From Archangium gephyra (GTDB lineage: Bacteria > Myxococcota > Myxococcia > Myxococcales > Myxococcaceae): a stretch of 64,000 bases of DNA. Both the position numbers and the translations under genes were made by a program. The stretch lies in contig QFQP01000026.1 of assembly GCA_003243425.1 (NCBI GenBank), positions 40,668 through 104,667 on the forward strand, read 5' to 3'. Positions 33,748 to 43,043 of this stretch are shown here, piece after piece; the stretch's first letter is position 1; each line of letters opens with the position of its first letter. The notes beneath the pieces were generated by a model. That model was not told the DNA's origin, did no database searches, and saw nothing but the letters and a program-made list of their open reading frames with translations.

Positions 33748-34047
33748 ATGCTGAAAGACAACCCGATGATGAAGAAGCTCGTGGCGACCGGCGAAGAGCG
33801 CATTGGCAAGCTCGTGCAGCAGCTCATGTCGAACGAGAAGTTCGTCTCGGGGATTCAGGGCATCGTCACCCGCGCGCTGTCCGCCAAGGGCGTCGCCGAC
33901 AAGTCGATTCGTACGGCGCTCTCGGCGATGAACCTGCCGTCGACCGGAGATCTCGAGACGCTGCGCGAGAAGATCGACGAGCTCGAGAAGCTGCTCGGCT
34001 CGCTGGAGTCGAAGATCGACACGCTGGCTGATTCGAAGAAGAAGTGA
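33748..34047 (+). CDS. Small phasin-like coiled-coil protein
   Basis: About 99 residues starting MLKDNPMMKKLV (an ATG at 33721, nine codons earlier, is possible). The sequence is a long helix with a heptad pattern in the second half (TLREKIDELEKLLGSLESKIDTLA) and a basic KKK tail, in the style of polyhydroxyalkanoate-granule phasins and PhaM-like proteins. Its stop overlaps the ParA-like gene start (GTGA), and a PhaR regulator gene follows, so a link to PHA granules is plausible but not proven. Confidence 0.6.
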   Translation: MLKDNPMMKKLVATGEERIGKLVQQLMSNEKFVSGIQGIVTRALSAKGVADKSIRTALSAMNLPSTGDLETLREKIDELEKLLGSLESKIDTLADSKKK

Positions 34048-34808
34048 CCCGCCGCATCGCGTTCATCAACGAGAAGGGCGGGGTGGGGAAGACCACGCTC
34101 GCCGTGAACGTCGCGGCGTTCTTCGCGTTGAAGCGCAAGCAGCGCGTGCTGCTCGTCGATCTCGACACCCAGGGTCACGCGGCCAAGACGCTCGGCGTCG
34201 ACGTTCGCAGCGGCGGCCCCACCGTTTTCGATCTGCTGACGAAGCCCGGCGTCGAGCCCAACGCCGTCACGCGTTCGACGGCCGTCGAGAACCTCTGGCT
34301 CATTCCTTCGTGGAAGGAGATGGCCGAGTTTCCGACCGTCGCCGCTGCCGACCCGGAGCGTGCGCGGTTGCTGTCGAAGAAGCTGGTGCCGTGCGACGGG
34401 CGCTACGACGTCATCGTGTTCGACGCGCCGCCGTCGTACGGGCTGGTGACGACCAACGTGCTCCTCGCCGCAGAGGAAGTCGTGATTCCGGTCGCGACCA
34501 CGTACCTGGCGCTCGATGGCTGCGCCGAGCTGGTGGCGACGGTGGAACGGCTCGCGAAGGAATACGGTCACCACACGCTGCGGGTGACGCAGATCGTTCC
34601 CACGATGTACCGGAAGACGCAGCTGTCCGACGAGATCGTCGAGAAGCTGCGGGAGTACTTCCCGAAGAAGGTCTGCGAACCGCTGGGCTTGAACGTCGCC
34701 ATCGACGAAGCGCAGAGCCACGGCAAGACCATCTGGGAGCACGCGCCGTGGTCTCGCGGCGCGACGTTGCTGCAGCAGGTCAGCGAGCGCATCGAACGCG
34801 CGCGCTGA
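34044..34808 (+). CDS. ParA/Soj-type partitioning ATPase
   Basis: 254 residues with the deviant Walker A motif NEKGGVGKTT at the N-terminus, LLVDLDTQGHAAKTLG (A' motif), and VIVFDAPPSYGLVT (Walker B). Such ATPases position DNA or cargo by dynamic dimerisation on the nucleoid. There is no parB next to it. Neighbours are the phasin-like gene (GTG start overlapping its stop by four bases) and, convergently, phaR, suggesting segregation of PHA granules or another cargo rather than plasmid partition. That is inference. Confidence 0.85.
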   Translation: MTRRIAFINEKGGVGKTTLAVNVAAFFALKRKQRVLLVDLDTQGHAAKTLGVDVRSGGPTVFDLLTKPGVEPNAVTRSTAVENLWLIPSWKEMAEFPTVAAADPERARLLSKKLVPCDGRYDVIVFDAPPSYGLVTTNVLLAAEEVVIPVATTYLALDGCAELVATVERLAKEYGHHTLRVTQIVPTMYRKTQLSDEIVEKLREYFPKKVCEPLGLNVAIDEAQSHGKTIWEHAPWSRGATLLQQVSERIERAR

Positions 34809-35420
34809 TCAGCTCTTCTTCTTCGACTTCGCGGGCGGCTGGGCGGCGGCGTGCGCTTCTTCGAGCTCCTTCAACTTCTGCTCGAGGCTCTCGAGGCGGC
34901 TCACCAGCGTCGACAGGTCGCGACCGAGCGCGGGCAGGCTGCCCACCACGTTCTCGACCGCGGCCTTCACGCGCTCGTCGACGCGGTTCTGCCAGGCTTC
35001 GAAGACCTTCTGCGACTGCGCGATGAGCGCCGCCGGCGAGACGTCTTCGGTCTGCTCGCGGCCCAGCAGCGTGTTGATGCGTGCCACGCCCTGTTCCTTC
35101 ATGGCTTCGACGCGCGGGCTCACCTGGGTGCTGATGAAGTCGTTGATGCGCTCACCCGGCTGGCGAATGATCTCGCGCAGCACCGACAGCGGCATCTGGT
35201 TCTTCTTCTTTTCTTCTTCGAAGACGATCTGCGCCAGCGTCACCGAGGTCAGATCCTCCTTGGTGCGGTTGTCGACGATCTTCACCTCGACGCCCTGCTT
35301 CACCATCTCGGCGATCTCGTCGAGCGTCACGTAACGGCTCTCGACCGTGTCGTAGAGCTTCCGGTTGGTGTACCGCTTGATGACCTTCGGCTCGCGTACG
35401 ACCGCTTCGGTTTCACTCAT
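34809..35420 (-). CDS. phaR: PHA synthesis regulator PhaR (PHB/PHA accumulation DNA-binding domain)
   Basis: 203 residues starting at ATG 35420 (MSETEAVV). The N-terminal ~60 residues are the PHB_acc_N DNA-binding domain, with the family signature IKRYTNRKLYDTVESRYVTLDEIAEMVKQG. The rest is a long helical region ending in a Lys-rich tail. PhaR binds promoters of phasin and PHA genes and the PHA granule itself. Supports a polyhydroxyalkanoate context for the neighbouring genes, although phaC/phaA/phaB are not in the window. Confidence 0.9.
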   Translation of the reverse strand: MSETEAVVREPKVIKRYTNRKLYDTVESRYVTLDEIAEMVKQGVEVKIVDNRTKEDLTSVTLAQIVFEEEKKKNQMPLSVLREIIRQPGERINDFISTQVSPRVEAMKEQGVARINTLLGREQTEDVSPAALIAQSQKVFEAWQNRVDERVKAAVENVVGSLPALGRDLSTLVSRLESLEQKLKELEEAHAAAQPPAKSKKKS

Positions 35421-35528
35421 GGCGCAAGAACCCCTTAACGCAGTGCGACGGGGGCCTGTAACACCGGACCTGCCCTGTGCCAACCGCGCGATTTCGTTTC
35501 GGAACACGGCTAGAGTCTGCCCGTCGCG

Positions 35529-37103
35529 ATGATCGTCAAGTGTGAGCAGTGCCAGACCCGGTTCAAGATTCCGGACGACAAAGTCACCGACAAGGGAGTG
35601 AAGGTCCGCTGCAACAAGTGCGGCCACACGTTCCGCGTCACGCGCGACATGGCGCAGCCGGCGACCAGCCAGCAGCCCGCCGTCGCTCCCCAGCCTGCAG
35701 CCGACCCGTTCGCGCGCTTCGGTTCGGCCAGCGAGCCACCGGGAGCGGAGGTCACGCGCCCCGGCGTTTTCGCGCTCGGTGTCGAAGCCTCGCGCAACCC
35801 CGACATCGGCGCGGGACCCTCGAAGCCGCCTCCGTACCCGAGCGCGCCGGCGACGCCGTTCGACTTCGGCTCGTTGACTCCGCCCGGAGCGGCCGCGCCC
35901 ACCGTTCCTTCGGTCCCCGCCTTCATTCCGTCGTCGACGCAGAGCAAGGGCAGGGCGCCCGCCGCGGTGCACGACGCGTCACCCTTCGACTTCTCGGCCA
36001 TCGCGCCACCGGCGCCTGCTGCCGCGCCGCCACCGCCTCCGCCCGCGGCGTTCGACTTCTCCACCTTCGCGGCCCCTCCGCAGCCGCCGCCGCCGCCGCA
36101 GCCGCAGCAGAGCCGAGTGCCTCCGCTGGGCTCCACGTCGCCGCCGCCACCACCGCCCGCGTTCGACTTCGCCGCGCTCGGGGCCGCGCCTGCCGCGGCT
36201 GCGCAGCAGGTCGCGTTGCCGGCCTTTGACTTTGCGCCGCCGTCCAACCCACCTCCGCGTGCGGCGCCGGCCTCCAGCGCGCCCATCGAGGCCATGGCGC
36301 AGCAGGTGCCCGCGTTCGGGGGCCCGTCCGACGGCTTCTTCCCCGGAGATGAAGCGCCCGCGCCGGGCGTCTCGTCTGTCGACAGCGCCACTGCACGGTC
36401 CATGTTCGACATGCCGGCGCCCGCGCCGAGCGCGCTGCCCGACGTGCCGATGCCCGAGCCGGAGCTGGCCGCACCGCGTCCCTCTCAACCGCTCGCGCGC
36501 ATGAGCGCACCGGCGCCGGCTCCGGTGCCGATGGCCGCGCCGCCGCCCGAAGAGTCGCGGAGCCGTCGCAGCGTGGTGGGCGTCATCGTCAACGTGGTGA
36601 TCGCCGCGTTGCTGGTGTTCGGCCTGGTGGTGGTGGGCAGCGCGTACCTCAACGAAGGCAAGGTCTCGGCTGATTCACTCTCGCTCGACAACCTGAAGAA
36701 CACCTTCGCGCCCTCGGTGCCGTTCATGGCGAGCGACGTGTCGAACGGCCTCTACGACACGCGCGCCGGCCGTGCGGTGTTCTTCGTGCGCGGTGAAGTC
36801 GCCAACCGCAGCGACACGGCCACCCGCATCGTCGTGAAGGCGGAGATCGTCGAAGACGGCAAGGTCGTGCGCTTTGCGGAGGCCTACGTGGGCGAGCCCG
36901 CGACGCCCGAAGAGCTGTACCTGGTCGGCAACAGCGATGCGCTCGAAGCGTTGCAGCGCAAGGTCGAGAAGCGCTCGCAGCCGGTGAACGCCGGTGGCAG
37001 CGGCAGCTTCGTGGTGGCCTTCACCGAATACCCGCCCGATCTGAAGGGCTTCCGGGTGCGTGTCTCGGCGCGTGCGGTGCCGAGCGCCACGGCCACGAAG
37101 TGA
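35529..37103 (+). CDS. MJ0042 zinc-ribbon protein with Pro-rich linker and single TM
   Basis: 524 residues. The N-terminus is a zinc-finger of the MJ0042 family: CEQCQTRFKIP and RCNKCGHTFRV (CxxC x~20 CxxC). Residues ~45-340 are Pro/Ala/Phe-rich low complexity with repeated AFDFS/FDFAAL-like blocks. A TM helix lies near residues 350-375, and the C-terminal extracytoplasmic domain resembles DUF3426 (GLYDTRAGRAVFFVRGEVANRS). Role unknown; in myxobacteria similar proteins occur with motility and signalling genes. Confidence 0.75.
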   Translation: MIVKCEQCQTRFKIPDDKVTDKGVKVRCNKCGHTFRVTRDMAQPATSQQPAVAPQPAADPFARFGSASEPPGAEVTRPGVFALGVEASRNPDIGAGPSKPPPYPSAPATPFDFGSLTPPGAAAPTVPSVPAFIPSSTQSKGRAPAAVHDASPFDFSAIAPPAPAAAPPPPPPAAFDFSTFAAPPQPPPPPQPQQSRVPPLGSTSPPPPPPAFDFAALGAAPAAAAQQVALPAFDFAPPSNPPPRAAPASSAPIEAMAQQVPAFGGPSDGFFPGDEAPAPGVSSVDSATARSMFDMPAPAPSALPDVPMPEPELAAPRPSQPLARMSAPAPAPVPMAAPPPEESRSRRSVVGVIVNVVIAALLVFGLVVVGSAYLNEGKVSADSLSLDNLKNTFAPSVPFMASDVSNGLYDTRAGRAVFFVRGEVANRSDTATRIVVKAEIVEDGKVVRFAEAYVGEPATPEELYLVGNSDALEALQRKVEKRSQPVNAGGSGSFVVAFTEYPPDLKGFRVRVSARAVPSATATK

Positions 37104-37849
37104 ACGAAGGAGAAGACGAGGCGCGCGCCATCGTGCGCCGTCTCGACGCGCTGGGCGGAGGGCACGAGGTGCTCCGTCGCGCTGCGGCCCGGGTGCTGGG
37201 TGAGCTCGATGCGCCGCAGGCCACCGCCCTCCTGACGTCGGTGATGCGCTGGTCGGTCGAACGGTGGGCGCCGGCCATGCGCGTGCTGCAGTCGTTCATG
37301 CGTGCGCTCGACGAAGACGGCGACGTGATTCCGCACCTCGCGCAGCTCCGCCAGGTGGCGATTCTTCACGAGCAGGAAGAAGTGGGCTTCGTCTTCACCG
37401 AAGGCACGCCGGTGATGCAGTACCACGCTGATGCCGCCGCCCGTGCCGACGCCAAGTTGTTCACGTTGCCGCTCGGGGTGCTCAAGTCGCGGGCGCGCCT
37501 GACGAAGAACCCCGACGAGCTCTCGCGGCTCGCAGTCGCAAGTAACGCCGCGGTGATTCGGGAAGTGCTGAAGAACCCCCGGCTCACCGAAGAACTCGTG
37601 GTGCGCATCGCGGCAAGACGACCTGCGCGCCCCGAGCCGCTCGAAGAAATCTGGCGCTCGCCGCGGTGGAACACGCAGCCGGCCATTCGGCGCGCGCTGG
37701 TGTTCAACCCGTACCTGCCTCCCGATGTCGGCGTGAAGATCGTGCCCACGTTGTCGCCGGCAGACCTGCGCGCCCTGGCCGTCGACGGGAAGGTGCACCT
37801 CTCGGTGCGGGAGCTCGCGGCGCGACTCAGTGCCGCGGCGGGTCGTTGA
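37100..37849 (+). CDS. Unknown helical-repeat protein (HEAT-like)
   Basis: 249 residues. GTG start overlaps the previous stop as GTGA. It is almost all helix, with short 30-40 residue units (for example EVLRRAAARVLGELDAPQAT and RLAVASNAAVIREVLKNPRL) similar in pattern to leucine-rich-variant or HEAT repeats; the ASN-x-A and KNP-x-LT motifs repeat as in such alpha-solenoids. No signal peptide. No family assigned. It ends 23 bases inside the convergent tatA gene. Confidence 0.6.
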   Translation: MNEGEDEARAIVRRLDALGGGHEVLRRAAARVLGELDAPQATALLTSVMRWSVERWAPAMRVLQSFMRALDEDGDVIPHLAQLRQVAILHEQEEVGFVFTEGTPVMQYHADAAARADAKLFTLPLGVLKSRARLTKNPDELSRLAVASNAAVIREVLKNPRLTEELVVRIAARRPARPEPLEEIWRSPRWNTQPAIRRALVFNPYLPPDVGVKIVPTLSPADLRALAVDGKVHLSVRELAARLSAAAGR

Positions 37850-38045
37850 CCACTTCGCCTTCGACGGTGCCCTTTTCGATGCTGCGCACGGGCTTCACGT
37901 CGACGAAGCCGTCACCCTGCGACGCCTTCTTGAACGAATAGACAAAGCGACCGAGGGCATTGCCCAGCGCGCCCATGCGCGAGGCCGAGAAGACGATCAA
38001 CAAGATGGCGACGAGCATGATGATCTCGCCGGTGCCGAGTCCCAT
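37827..38045 (-). CDS. tatA: Sec-independent translocase subunit TatA
   Basis: 72 residues, the right size for TatA/TatE. An N-terminal TM helix (GEIIMLVAILLIVFSASRMG) is followed by the amphipathic helix with Gly-rich start (GALGNALGRFVYSFKKA). It is part of the twin-arginine pathway pore; tatB and tatC were not seen here. ATG 38045 precedes the family-typical GTGE motif. The distinction from TatB rests on length only. It overlaps the end of the preceding convergent gene. Confidence 0.85.
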   Translation of the reverse strand: MGLGTGEIIMLVAILLIVFSASRMGALGNALGRFVYSFKKASQGDGFVDVKPVRSIEKGTVEGEVVNDPPRH

Positions 38046-38117
38046 GAGCGGCAACCTGCCCCAGCACTGCCACCGACGCAACTTGACGACCCGTCGTTCG
38101 CGGAGCAGGTGAGGGCG

Positions 38118-38840
38118 ATGCGCATTCTGGGGCACCGCGGGGCGAGCGCCGACTTTCCAGAGAACACGCTCGAGGCCTTCCGTGGTGCCGTGGAGCAGCG
38201 CGCCGATGGTGTGGAGCTGGACGTCATGCGCTGCGCTTCTGGTGAACTGGTGGTCTGTCACGACGAGTGGCTCGATCGCCTGGCGGGGCTGCGGCTCGAA
38301 GTGTTGACCACGCCCTGGCATCGCCTGCAGAAGGTCGACGTCGGCTCTCGGCTCGGCTTTGCGCCTGCGCGCATTCCACTGCTGCACGACGTGTTCGACG
38401 CGCTGCCCGAACGCGCGTTCGTGAACGTCGAGATCAAGTGCGAGACGCTCGACGATCACGGCCTCAGCGTGGCGGTCGGCGAATTGCTCACGTCGAGGAA
38501 GTTGAACGAGCGCGTGTTCGTCTCGAGCTTCAACCCGTTGTGTCTGGTGCGGCTCGCGCAGTCACACCCCCGGCTCAAGCGCGGTCTCCTCATCGATCCC
38601 GACAAGGCGTGGGCTCCGCAGGCATGGTTCTGGTTGCCGGTGACCGCGATGACGTCGGTGCACCCGCATTACTCGCAGGTGAGCGCGAACCGTGTGAACC
38701 GCTGGCACGCGCAGGGCTGGGAAGTGGCGGTGTGGACGGTGGACGACGTGACCGAGGCCAAGCGCCTTCGCGCCATGGGGGTCGATTGGGTGATCACCAA
38801 CCGGCCCGGCGAGCTTCGTCAGAAGCTCAAAGCGCTCTGA
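38118..38840 (+). CDS. Glycerophosphodiester phosphodiesterase family protein
   Basis: 240-residue TIM-barrel enzyme that hydrolyses glycerophosphodiesters to glycerol-3-phosphate and an alcohol. Landmarks in order: LGHRGASADFPENTLEAF (catalytic HRG and PENT), GVELDVMRC (metal-binding E and D), VCHDEWLDRLAG (second His), FVNVEIKCE, and VITNRPGELRQ at the end. No signal peptide is visible, so it should be cytoplasmic (UgpQ-like). ATG 38118 has a GAGGG just upstream. Convergent with the gene at 38841. Confidence 0.88.
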   Translation: MRILGHRGASADFPENTLEAFRGAVEQRADGVELDVMRCASGELVVCHDEWLDRLAGLRLEVLTTPWHRLQKVDVGSRLGFAPARIPLLHDVFDALPERAFVNVEIKCETLDDHGLSVAVGELLTSRKLNERVFVSSFNPLCLVRLAQSHPRLKRGLLIDPDKAWAPQAWFWLPVTAMTSVHPHYSQVSANRVNRWHAQGWEVAVWTVDDVTEAKRLRAMGVDWVITNRPGELRQKLKAL

Positions 38841-39761
38841 TCAGAAGTCGAAGCCGATCATGCTGTTGTAGGCGAGCACCGCGGGGATCTCGACGCGGCC
38901 CACGTCTTTGTCGTCGAAGCTGCCGAGCACCGTGTAGCTGACCTCGAAGCCGAGCTGGACCACGCCGGCGATGAAGCGGAAGCCGCCGTAGAACCGGTTG
39001 TTGGTGTTCTGCGCGGCCATCACCGGGTCGAACACGTTGTAGTTCTCCTGCACGGTGGGAACTTTGACTTGGTCTGAGTCCGCCAGCGTGCGGCCAGGGT
39101 TGAAGTCGACGCTTCCGGAAGTCGCACCCACGAAGCTCAGGTTCCAGCCTGCGTACGGAGTGATGGTCACCATCCCGGCGATCGCGAACTGCTTGCCGAT
39201 ACCCACGTCGAGACCGCCCGCCGTCACGTCGAAGTCGCGCGTGTTGAGCAGCTTGGTCACGTAGCCACGCACGCCGATGTCGGGCAGGTACGTGAAGCCT
39301 TCATTGAGCGCCCACTTGAGTTCGAGCGTGCCGGCGCCCATGCGACTCTTCTCGAGCCACGCGGCGCGAACACCGACCTCGAAGCTCCACGGCAGACCTT
39401 TGCGAATGTGAATCGACGGCAGCAGCACCGCGCCTTGCACTGGCTGCGTGGTGGGCAGGTTCGTGGCGCCGATGGCTGAACCGAAGTCGACTACCGACAG
39501 TTCCACGCCAATCGCGAATGCCGAATGTCCGAGCGTTTCGGGTGGCGCCAGATTCACCGACGTCATTGCCGCCGCGAGACGGCGCGTGAAAGAGCGAAAG
39601 TTGGCGTTGGAATCAGCGCGGTATCCAACACCCATGCACGAGCCGTCGCCGGCGCGATTACAGGCGGGGTTGCCCAGCTGGTAGATGCGGAAGTCGTAGG
39701 CGTCCGCGAAGGCGGTGGCTGACGAAAGCACACCGACGAGGAGCCACAGGCGACGGAACAT
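38841..39761 (-). CDS. Exported outer-membrane-barrel-like protein of unknown function
   Basis: 306 residues. N-terminal signal peptide (MFRRLWLLVGVLSSATAFA) with cleavage near residue 19. The mature part is dominated by alternating beta-strand-like segments with Gly and aromatic turns, and it ends MIGFDF with a terminal Phe, as in outer-membrane barrels. Two Cys near residues 32-42 may form a disulfide. No specific family was recognised. ATG 39761 begins the signal peptide. It sits between a convergent GDPD gene and the CtpA-like gene upstream. Confidence 0.7.
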   Translation of the reverse strand: MFRRLWLLVGVLSSATAFADAYDFRIYQLGNPACNRAGDGSCMGVGYRADSNANFRSFTRRLAAAMTSVNLAPPETLGHSAFAIGVELSVVDFGSAIGATNLPTTQPVQGAVLLPSIHIRKGLPWSFEVGVRAAWLEKSRMGAGTLELKWALNEGFTYLPDIGVRGYVTKLLNTRDFDVTAGGLDVGIGKQFAIAGMVTITPYAGWNLSFVGATSGSVDFNPGRTLADSDQVKVPTVQENYNVFDPVMAAQNTNNRFYGGFRFIAGVVQLGFEVSYTVLGSFDDKDVGRVEIPAVLAYNSMIGFDF

Positions 39762-39802
39762 AGGGGCGAACCCTAGTCCCGCCGCCGGGGCTCATCAATT
39801 TG

Positions 39803-42800
39803 TCACTGCTTGGGCGCTGCGCCTTCTTTCTGCGCGACCGCCGGCGGGCGACGGCGAATGACCACCGACTTCCGGGTCGCGAAGTCCTGCGACTCGCGGG
39901 CGACGATGGTGACCAGGTTGTTGCCCTCCTTGAGCGAGAAGTCGGTGGTGAACTTCACCTTGCCGCCGTCTTCCGGAGTGGCGCTCTTGAAGAACACCTT
40001 CTGGTCGTTCACGAGCACGAACACGTCGAGCATCTGCGGGTCGGTCACCACGCTCGAGAGGCTGAACTTCTCGCCGTCGATGACCGCGCCGCCGGTCGAG
40101 GGGTCGATGTTCATCGAGATGGTCGCCGGCGTGCGGAAGTGGTTCCACGTGGCGTCCTTCGTCGGCGCCGCTTTCTGACCCTTTGCCTCGCGCAGGTCAG
40201 AGAGCTTTGCGAACACGAAGCGGTCCTTTTCCCACTCGATCCGCGCCATGCCGCCGCTCCGCGCCAACTCGGTGACGACCGCGCCCTTCGGCAGACGAGC
40301 CAACGCACGCTTACCGCTGACGTCGGCGTAGATGTCGGCCTTGTCGGCGAGACGGCTCACGGCCTTGCTGGGTTCGAACGCCGCAGATGCATCAGCCGCG
40401 ACCGGAATCTCGAGCTTGTCGGCCGTGAACTCCTGCAGCGGCTCGTCGATGACCGCGTAGCGGATGTGGAACTTGTCGTCCTTGAAGCCCTTCTTCACTT
40501 CGAGCTGGAAGCGCGAGCTCTTGGTCTCGCCGGGGCCGATCTCACCGAGCTTGAAGCGGCCCTTCTCGATGAAGATGTTGAGGTCCGACGCGTTGCGCAC
40601 CGACGAGAAGACGTCCATCGCCTTGCCGGTGCCGACGTTGGTCACATCGAGAATCACGCCGACGTTCTCACCACGCTGCACGAGGCCGTCGCCGTTGCAG
40701 GCCGCGCAGTCGTCGACGATGGACCACGTGAACGCGAACTGCGGGCGCGGAATCTCGACGATGGTGAGTTCGCCAACCGCGCTCTCACCGATGACGTTGC
40801 CCGAGTCGTCCTGCAGCTTCACCGTCACGCCGTCACGACGCGAGGCGAGGTCTTTCGGGATCTTCACGTTGACCGTCCACGTCTTCTTTTCGCCGGGCTT
40901 GACCTGACCGAAGAGGAACTCGCGGCGATCGAGGTACCCGTTGTCCGACTCGATCCACCCGCGCAGGCGCTTCACCGCGTCGGCGCCCTTGTTCTCGACA
41001 GTCACCTCGAGCGGCACCGTCTCACCCGCGGTGATCTTCTTGTCCGACGACGGCTTCATGGTGCTGGTCAGCTGCGGATTCTTCGGCGTCTCACCAGGCG
41101 TCCAGTCGACGCCCAACGCGGTGATGGCGTCGGCGATGCGCTTCTCTTCGATCTGACGCTTCTCGACCACGAAGCCCTTGCCGCCCTTCAACTGCTCGTC
41201 ACGGCGAACCTGCGGCGCGGCCAGCAGGTAGTCGCGCGCGAAGGTGACCTCGAAGTCCTCCTTCACCTCGTCCTGGCTCTCGGCGTCGAGCTGGTCGTCG
41301 AGCTCCTCGTCGTGCGGGTTGTCGGAATCGGTGAGCACGTTCTTGCCGCCCTTGGGCGCCGCTTTCTTGTCGTCCTTCTTCTTCTCTTCCTTGAGGTACT
41401 TCACCGTCTCGAGCGGCTTCTCGCGCAGCTGCACGTCGTCGCGCTTCTTGGCCGCCTGCGCGTTCGCGGGGTTCGCGAAGTGCGACTCGAGATCGGCTTC
41501 ACCCATCACGCGGCGGGGCGCGAACACGTCGACGCGCTCCTTGCTCACGCGCGTGGGCAGCAGCTGAATGTCGGGCGTGATGCCGACCTCCTGAATGCTG
41601 AGGTCACCGGGCGTGAGGTACTTGGCGATGGTCAGCTTGAGCGCCGCATCGTCGGGGAAGTTGTCGTACAGCACCTGCACGGACCCCTTACCGAACGTCT
41701 GCCGGCCGATGATGACCGCGCGGTTGTCGTTCTTGAGCGCGCCGGCCACGATCTCCGAAGCCGAAGCCGAACCCGCATTCACGAGCACCGCGATGGGGAA
41801 CTGATCGTCACCTTCGTCGGGGTGCGCGCGCTTCTCTTCACGGAGCTTGTCGCTCAGACCCACGGTGCTGACGATGGTGCCCGACGAGAGGAAGAGGTCG
41901 CTGACCTGAATCGCCTGCTCGAGCAGACCACCGGGGTTGCCGCGCAGGTCGAGCACGAGGCCCTTGATGCCGGGCCCACCGTTGGCCTTGCGAACCTGCT
42001 CGGACAAGTCGTCGAGCGCCTGGCTGAGGTCGCGCGTGGTGTTGCCCTGGAAGTTCTTCACCCGCACGTAGCCGATGTTGCTCGACAGCAACTTCGACTG
42101 AATCGACTCGATGGTGATGAGCGCGCGCGTCACCGACATCTGCTGCGGCTTTTCCCAGCCCTTGCGGTTGACGGTGATCGACACCTTGGAGTCGACGGGG
42201 CCGCGCAGCTTGCCGACCGCCTGCTGCAGCTCCATGTTCATCGTCGACTCTTCGCCGATGCGAAGAATCTGGTCGTCCTTCTTGATGCCGGCGCGGAAGG
42301 CAGGCGTCTTGGGCAGCACCTTGACGACGGTGAGCACGCCTTCACGCATCTGAATCACGAAGCCCAGGCCGCCGAACTCGCCCTTCGTCGACAGCTTCAT
42401 CTCGGTGTACAGCTCGGGCCGCAGCAGGATCGAGTGCGGGTCGAGCGTCTGCAGCATGCCGTTGACCGCCGCGTATTCGACCTCGCGCGCGTCTTCTACC
42501 GGCCGCATGTTCTCGGTGAGGAAGCCGAAGATGTCCTTGAGCGTCCAGCTCATCTTCCACAGCGAGTCGACGTGGCTGATGTCGAACTCCTTGAGCTTGC
42601 CGTTGACGTTCACGCGGAGCTTGCCGCTCTCGGCGCTGCCGTCGACGAGCACCTCGGGCACCGCCTTTTCGACGGCCTCGAGCGACGACACCAGCATCTC
42701 GCGCGGGCGAACACGCTTGGGGTCGACGTAGTTTTCCTTCACGTAGTTGGTGACCTTGCTCAGCACGCGGAGCTGCGAGAGCTCGTAGGGGCCCTTCGAG

Positions 42801-42931
42801 TCACTCTGTTCGGCGCGCGGTGCTGCCACAGCCTCCGACATCGCGAGCGTCAAAGGAGCCCGGTCGTTGCCCGAGAACGCCCACGCGATCATCAACGCGG
42901 CGATCACGGCAACTCGACGCAACGTGTACAT
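39803..42931 (-). CDS. ctpA: C-terminal processing (S41) protease with large C-terminal extension
   Basis: 1042 residues, more than twice the usual ~450 of CtpA/Prc-type proteases. An N-terminal signal/TM region is followed by a PDZ domain (~150-245; GGLGFVIQMREGVLTVV, RAGIKKDDQILRIG) and the S41 catalytic domain with VNAGSASASEIVAGAL (Ser390) and TFGKGSVQ (Lys415), the catalytic dyad. After residue ~510 comes an acidic/lysine linker and about 500 residues of extra domains. These include CARDB-like Ig folds with VTVENKGADAVKRL and CAACNGDGLVQRGENV motifs, and a C-terminal SH3-like region. They probably dock the protease to envelope partners. ATG has AAGGA upstream. Confidence 0.9.
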   Translation of the reverse strand: MYTLRRVAVIAALMIAWAFSGNDRAPLTLAMSEAVAAPRAEQSDSKGPYELSQLRVLSKVTNYVKENYVDPKRVRPREMLVSSLEAVEKAVPEVLVDGSAESGKLRVNVNGKLKEFDISHVDSLWKMSWTLKDIFGFLTENMRPVEDAREVEYAAVNGMLQTLDPHSILLRPELYTEMKLSTKGEFGGLGFVIQMREGVLTVVKVLPKTPAFRAGIKKDDQILRIGEESTMNMELQQAVGKLRGPVDSKVSITVNRKGWEKPQQMSVTRALITIESIQSKLLSSNIGYVRVKNFQGNTTRDLSQALDDLSEQVRKANGGPGIKGLVLDLRGNPGGLLEQAIQVSDLFLSSGTIVSTVGLSDKLREEKRAHPDEGDDQFPIAVLVNAGSASASEIVAGALKNDNRAVIIGRQTFGKGSVQVLYDNFPDDAALKLTIAKYLTPGDLSIQEVGITPDIQLLPTRVSKERVDVFAPRRVMGEADLESHFANPANAQAAKKRDDVQLREKPLETVKYLKEEKKKDDKKAAPKGGKNVLTDSDNPHDEELDDQLDAESQDEVKEDFEVTFARDYLLAAPQVRRDEQLKGGKGFVVEKRQIEEKRIADAITALGVDWTPGETPKNPQLTSTMKPSSDKKITAGETVPLEVTVENKGADAVKRLRGWIESDNGYLDRREFLFGQVKPGEKKTWTVNVKIPKDLASRRDGVTVKLQDDSGNVIGESAVGELTIVEIPRPQFAFTWSIVDDCAACNGDGLVQRGENVGVILDVTNVGTGKAMDVFSSVRNASDLNIFIEKGRFKLGEIGPGETKSSRFQLEVKKGFKDDKFHIRYAVIDEPLQEFTADKLEIPVAADASAAFEPSKAVSRLADKADIYADVSGKRALARLPKGAVVTELARSGGMARIEWEKDRFVFAKLSDLREAKGQKAAPTKDATWNHFRTPATISMNIDPSTGGAVIDGEKFSLSSVVTDPQMLDVFVLVNDQKVFFKSATPEDGGKVKFTTDFSLKEGNNLVTIVARESQDFATRKSVVIRRRPPAVAQKEGAAPKQ

Positions 42932-42970
42932 GTGTCCTTCTTTCTTCAGAGAAATTCGGGTGTTCCGACG

Positions 42971-42992
42971 TTGTGGAGCCTAATCGCCACAA
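42971..42992. promoter_or_regulatory. Dyad TTGTGG-N10-CCACAA upstream of ctpA
   Basis: Perfect 6-bp arms at 42971-42976 and 42987-42992 separated by ten bases, 40-60 bases upstream of the protease start, the place of an operator or -35 region. The arms are short, so chance occurrence in 64 kb is possible. Confidence 0.35.
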
Positions 42993-43043
42993 ACTCATCT
43001 AGGAACGGCCAACACGCGTCGCTGGTCTTCGTTCCCAGAACAT

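Noticed and set aside
34044..34808. Plasmid partition ParA
   Set aside because: No parB or centromere-like repeats, and the surroundings are chromosomal housekeeping genes.
35510..36510. Long minus-strand frames (300 and 195 codons) opposite the zinc-ribbon gene
   Set aside because: Gly/Ala- or Arg-rich antisense shadows of the Pro/Ala-rich linker region of the real gene.
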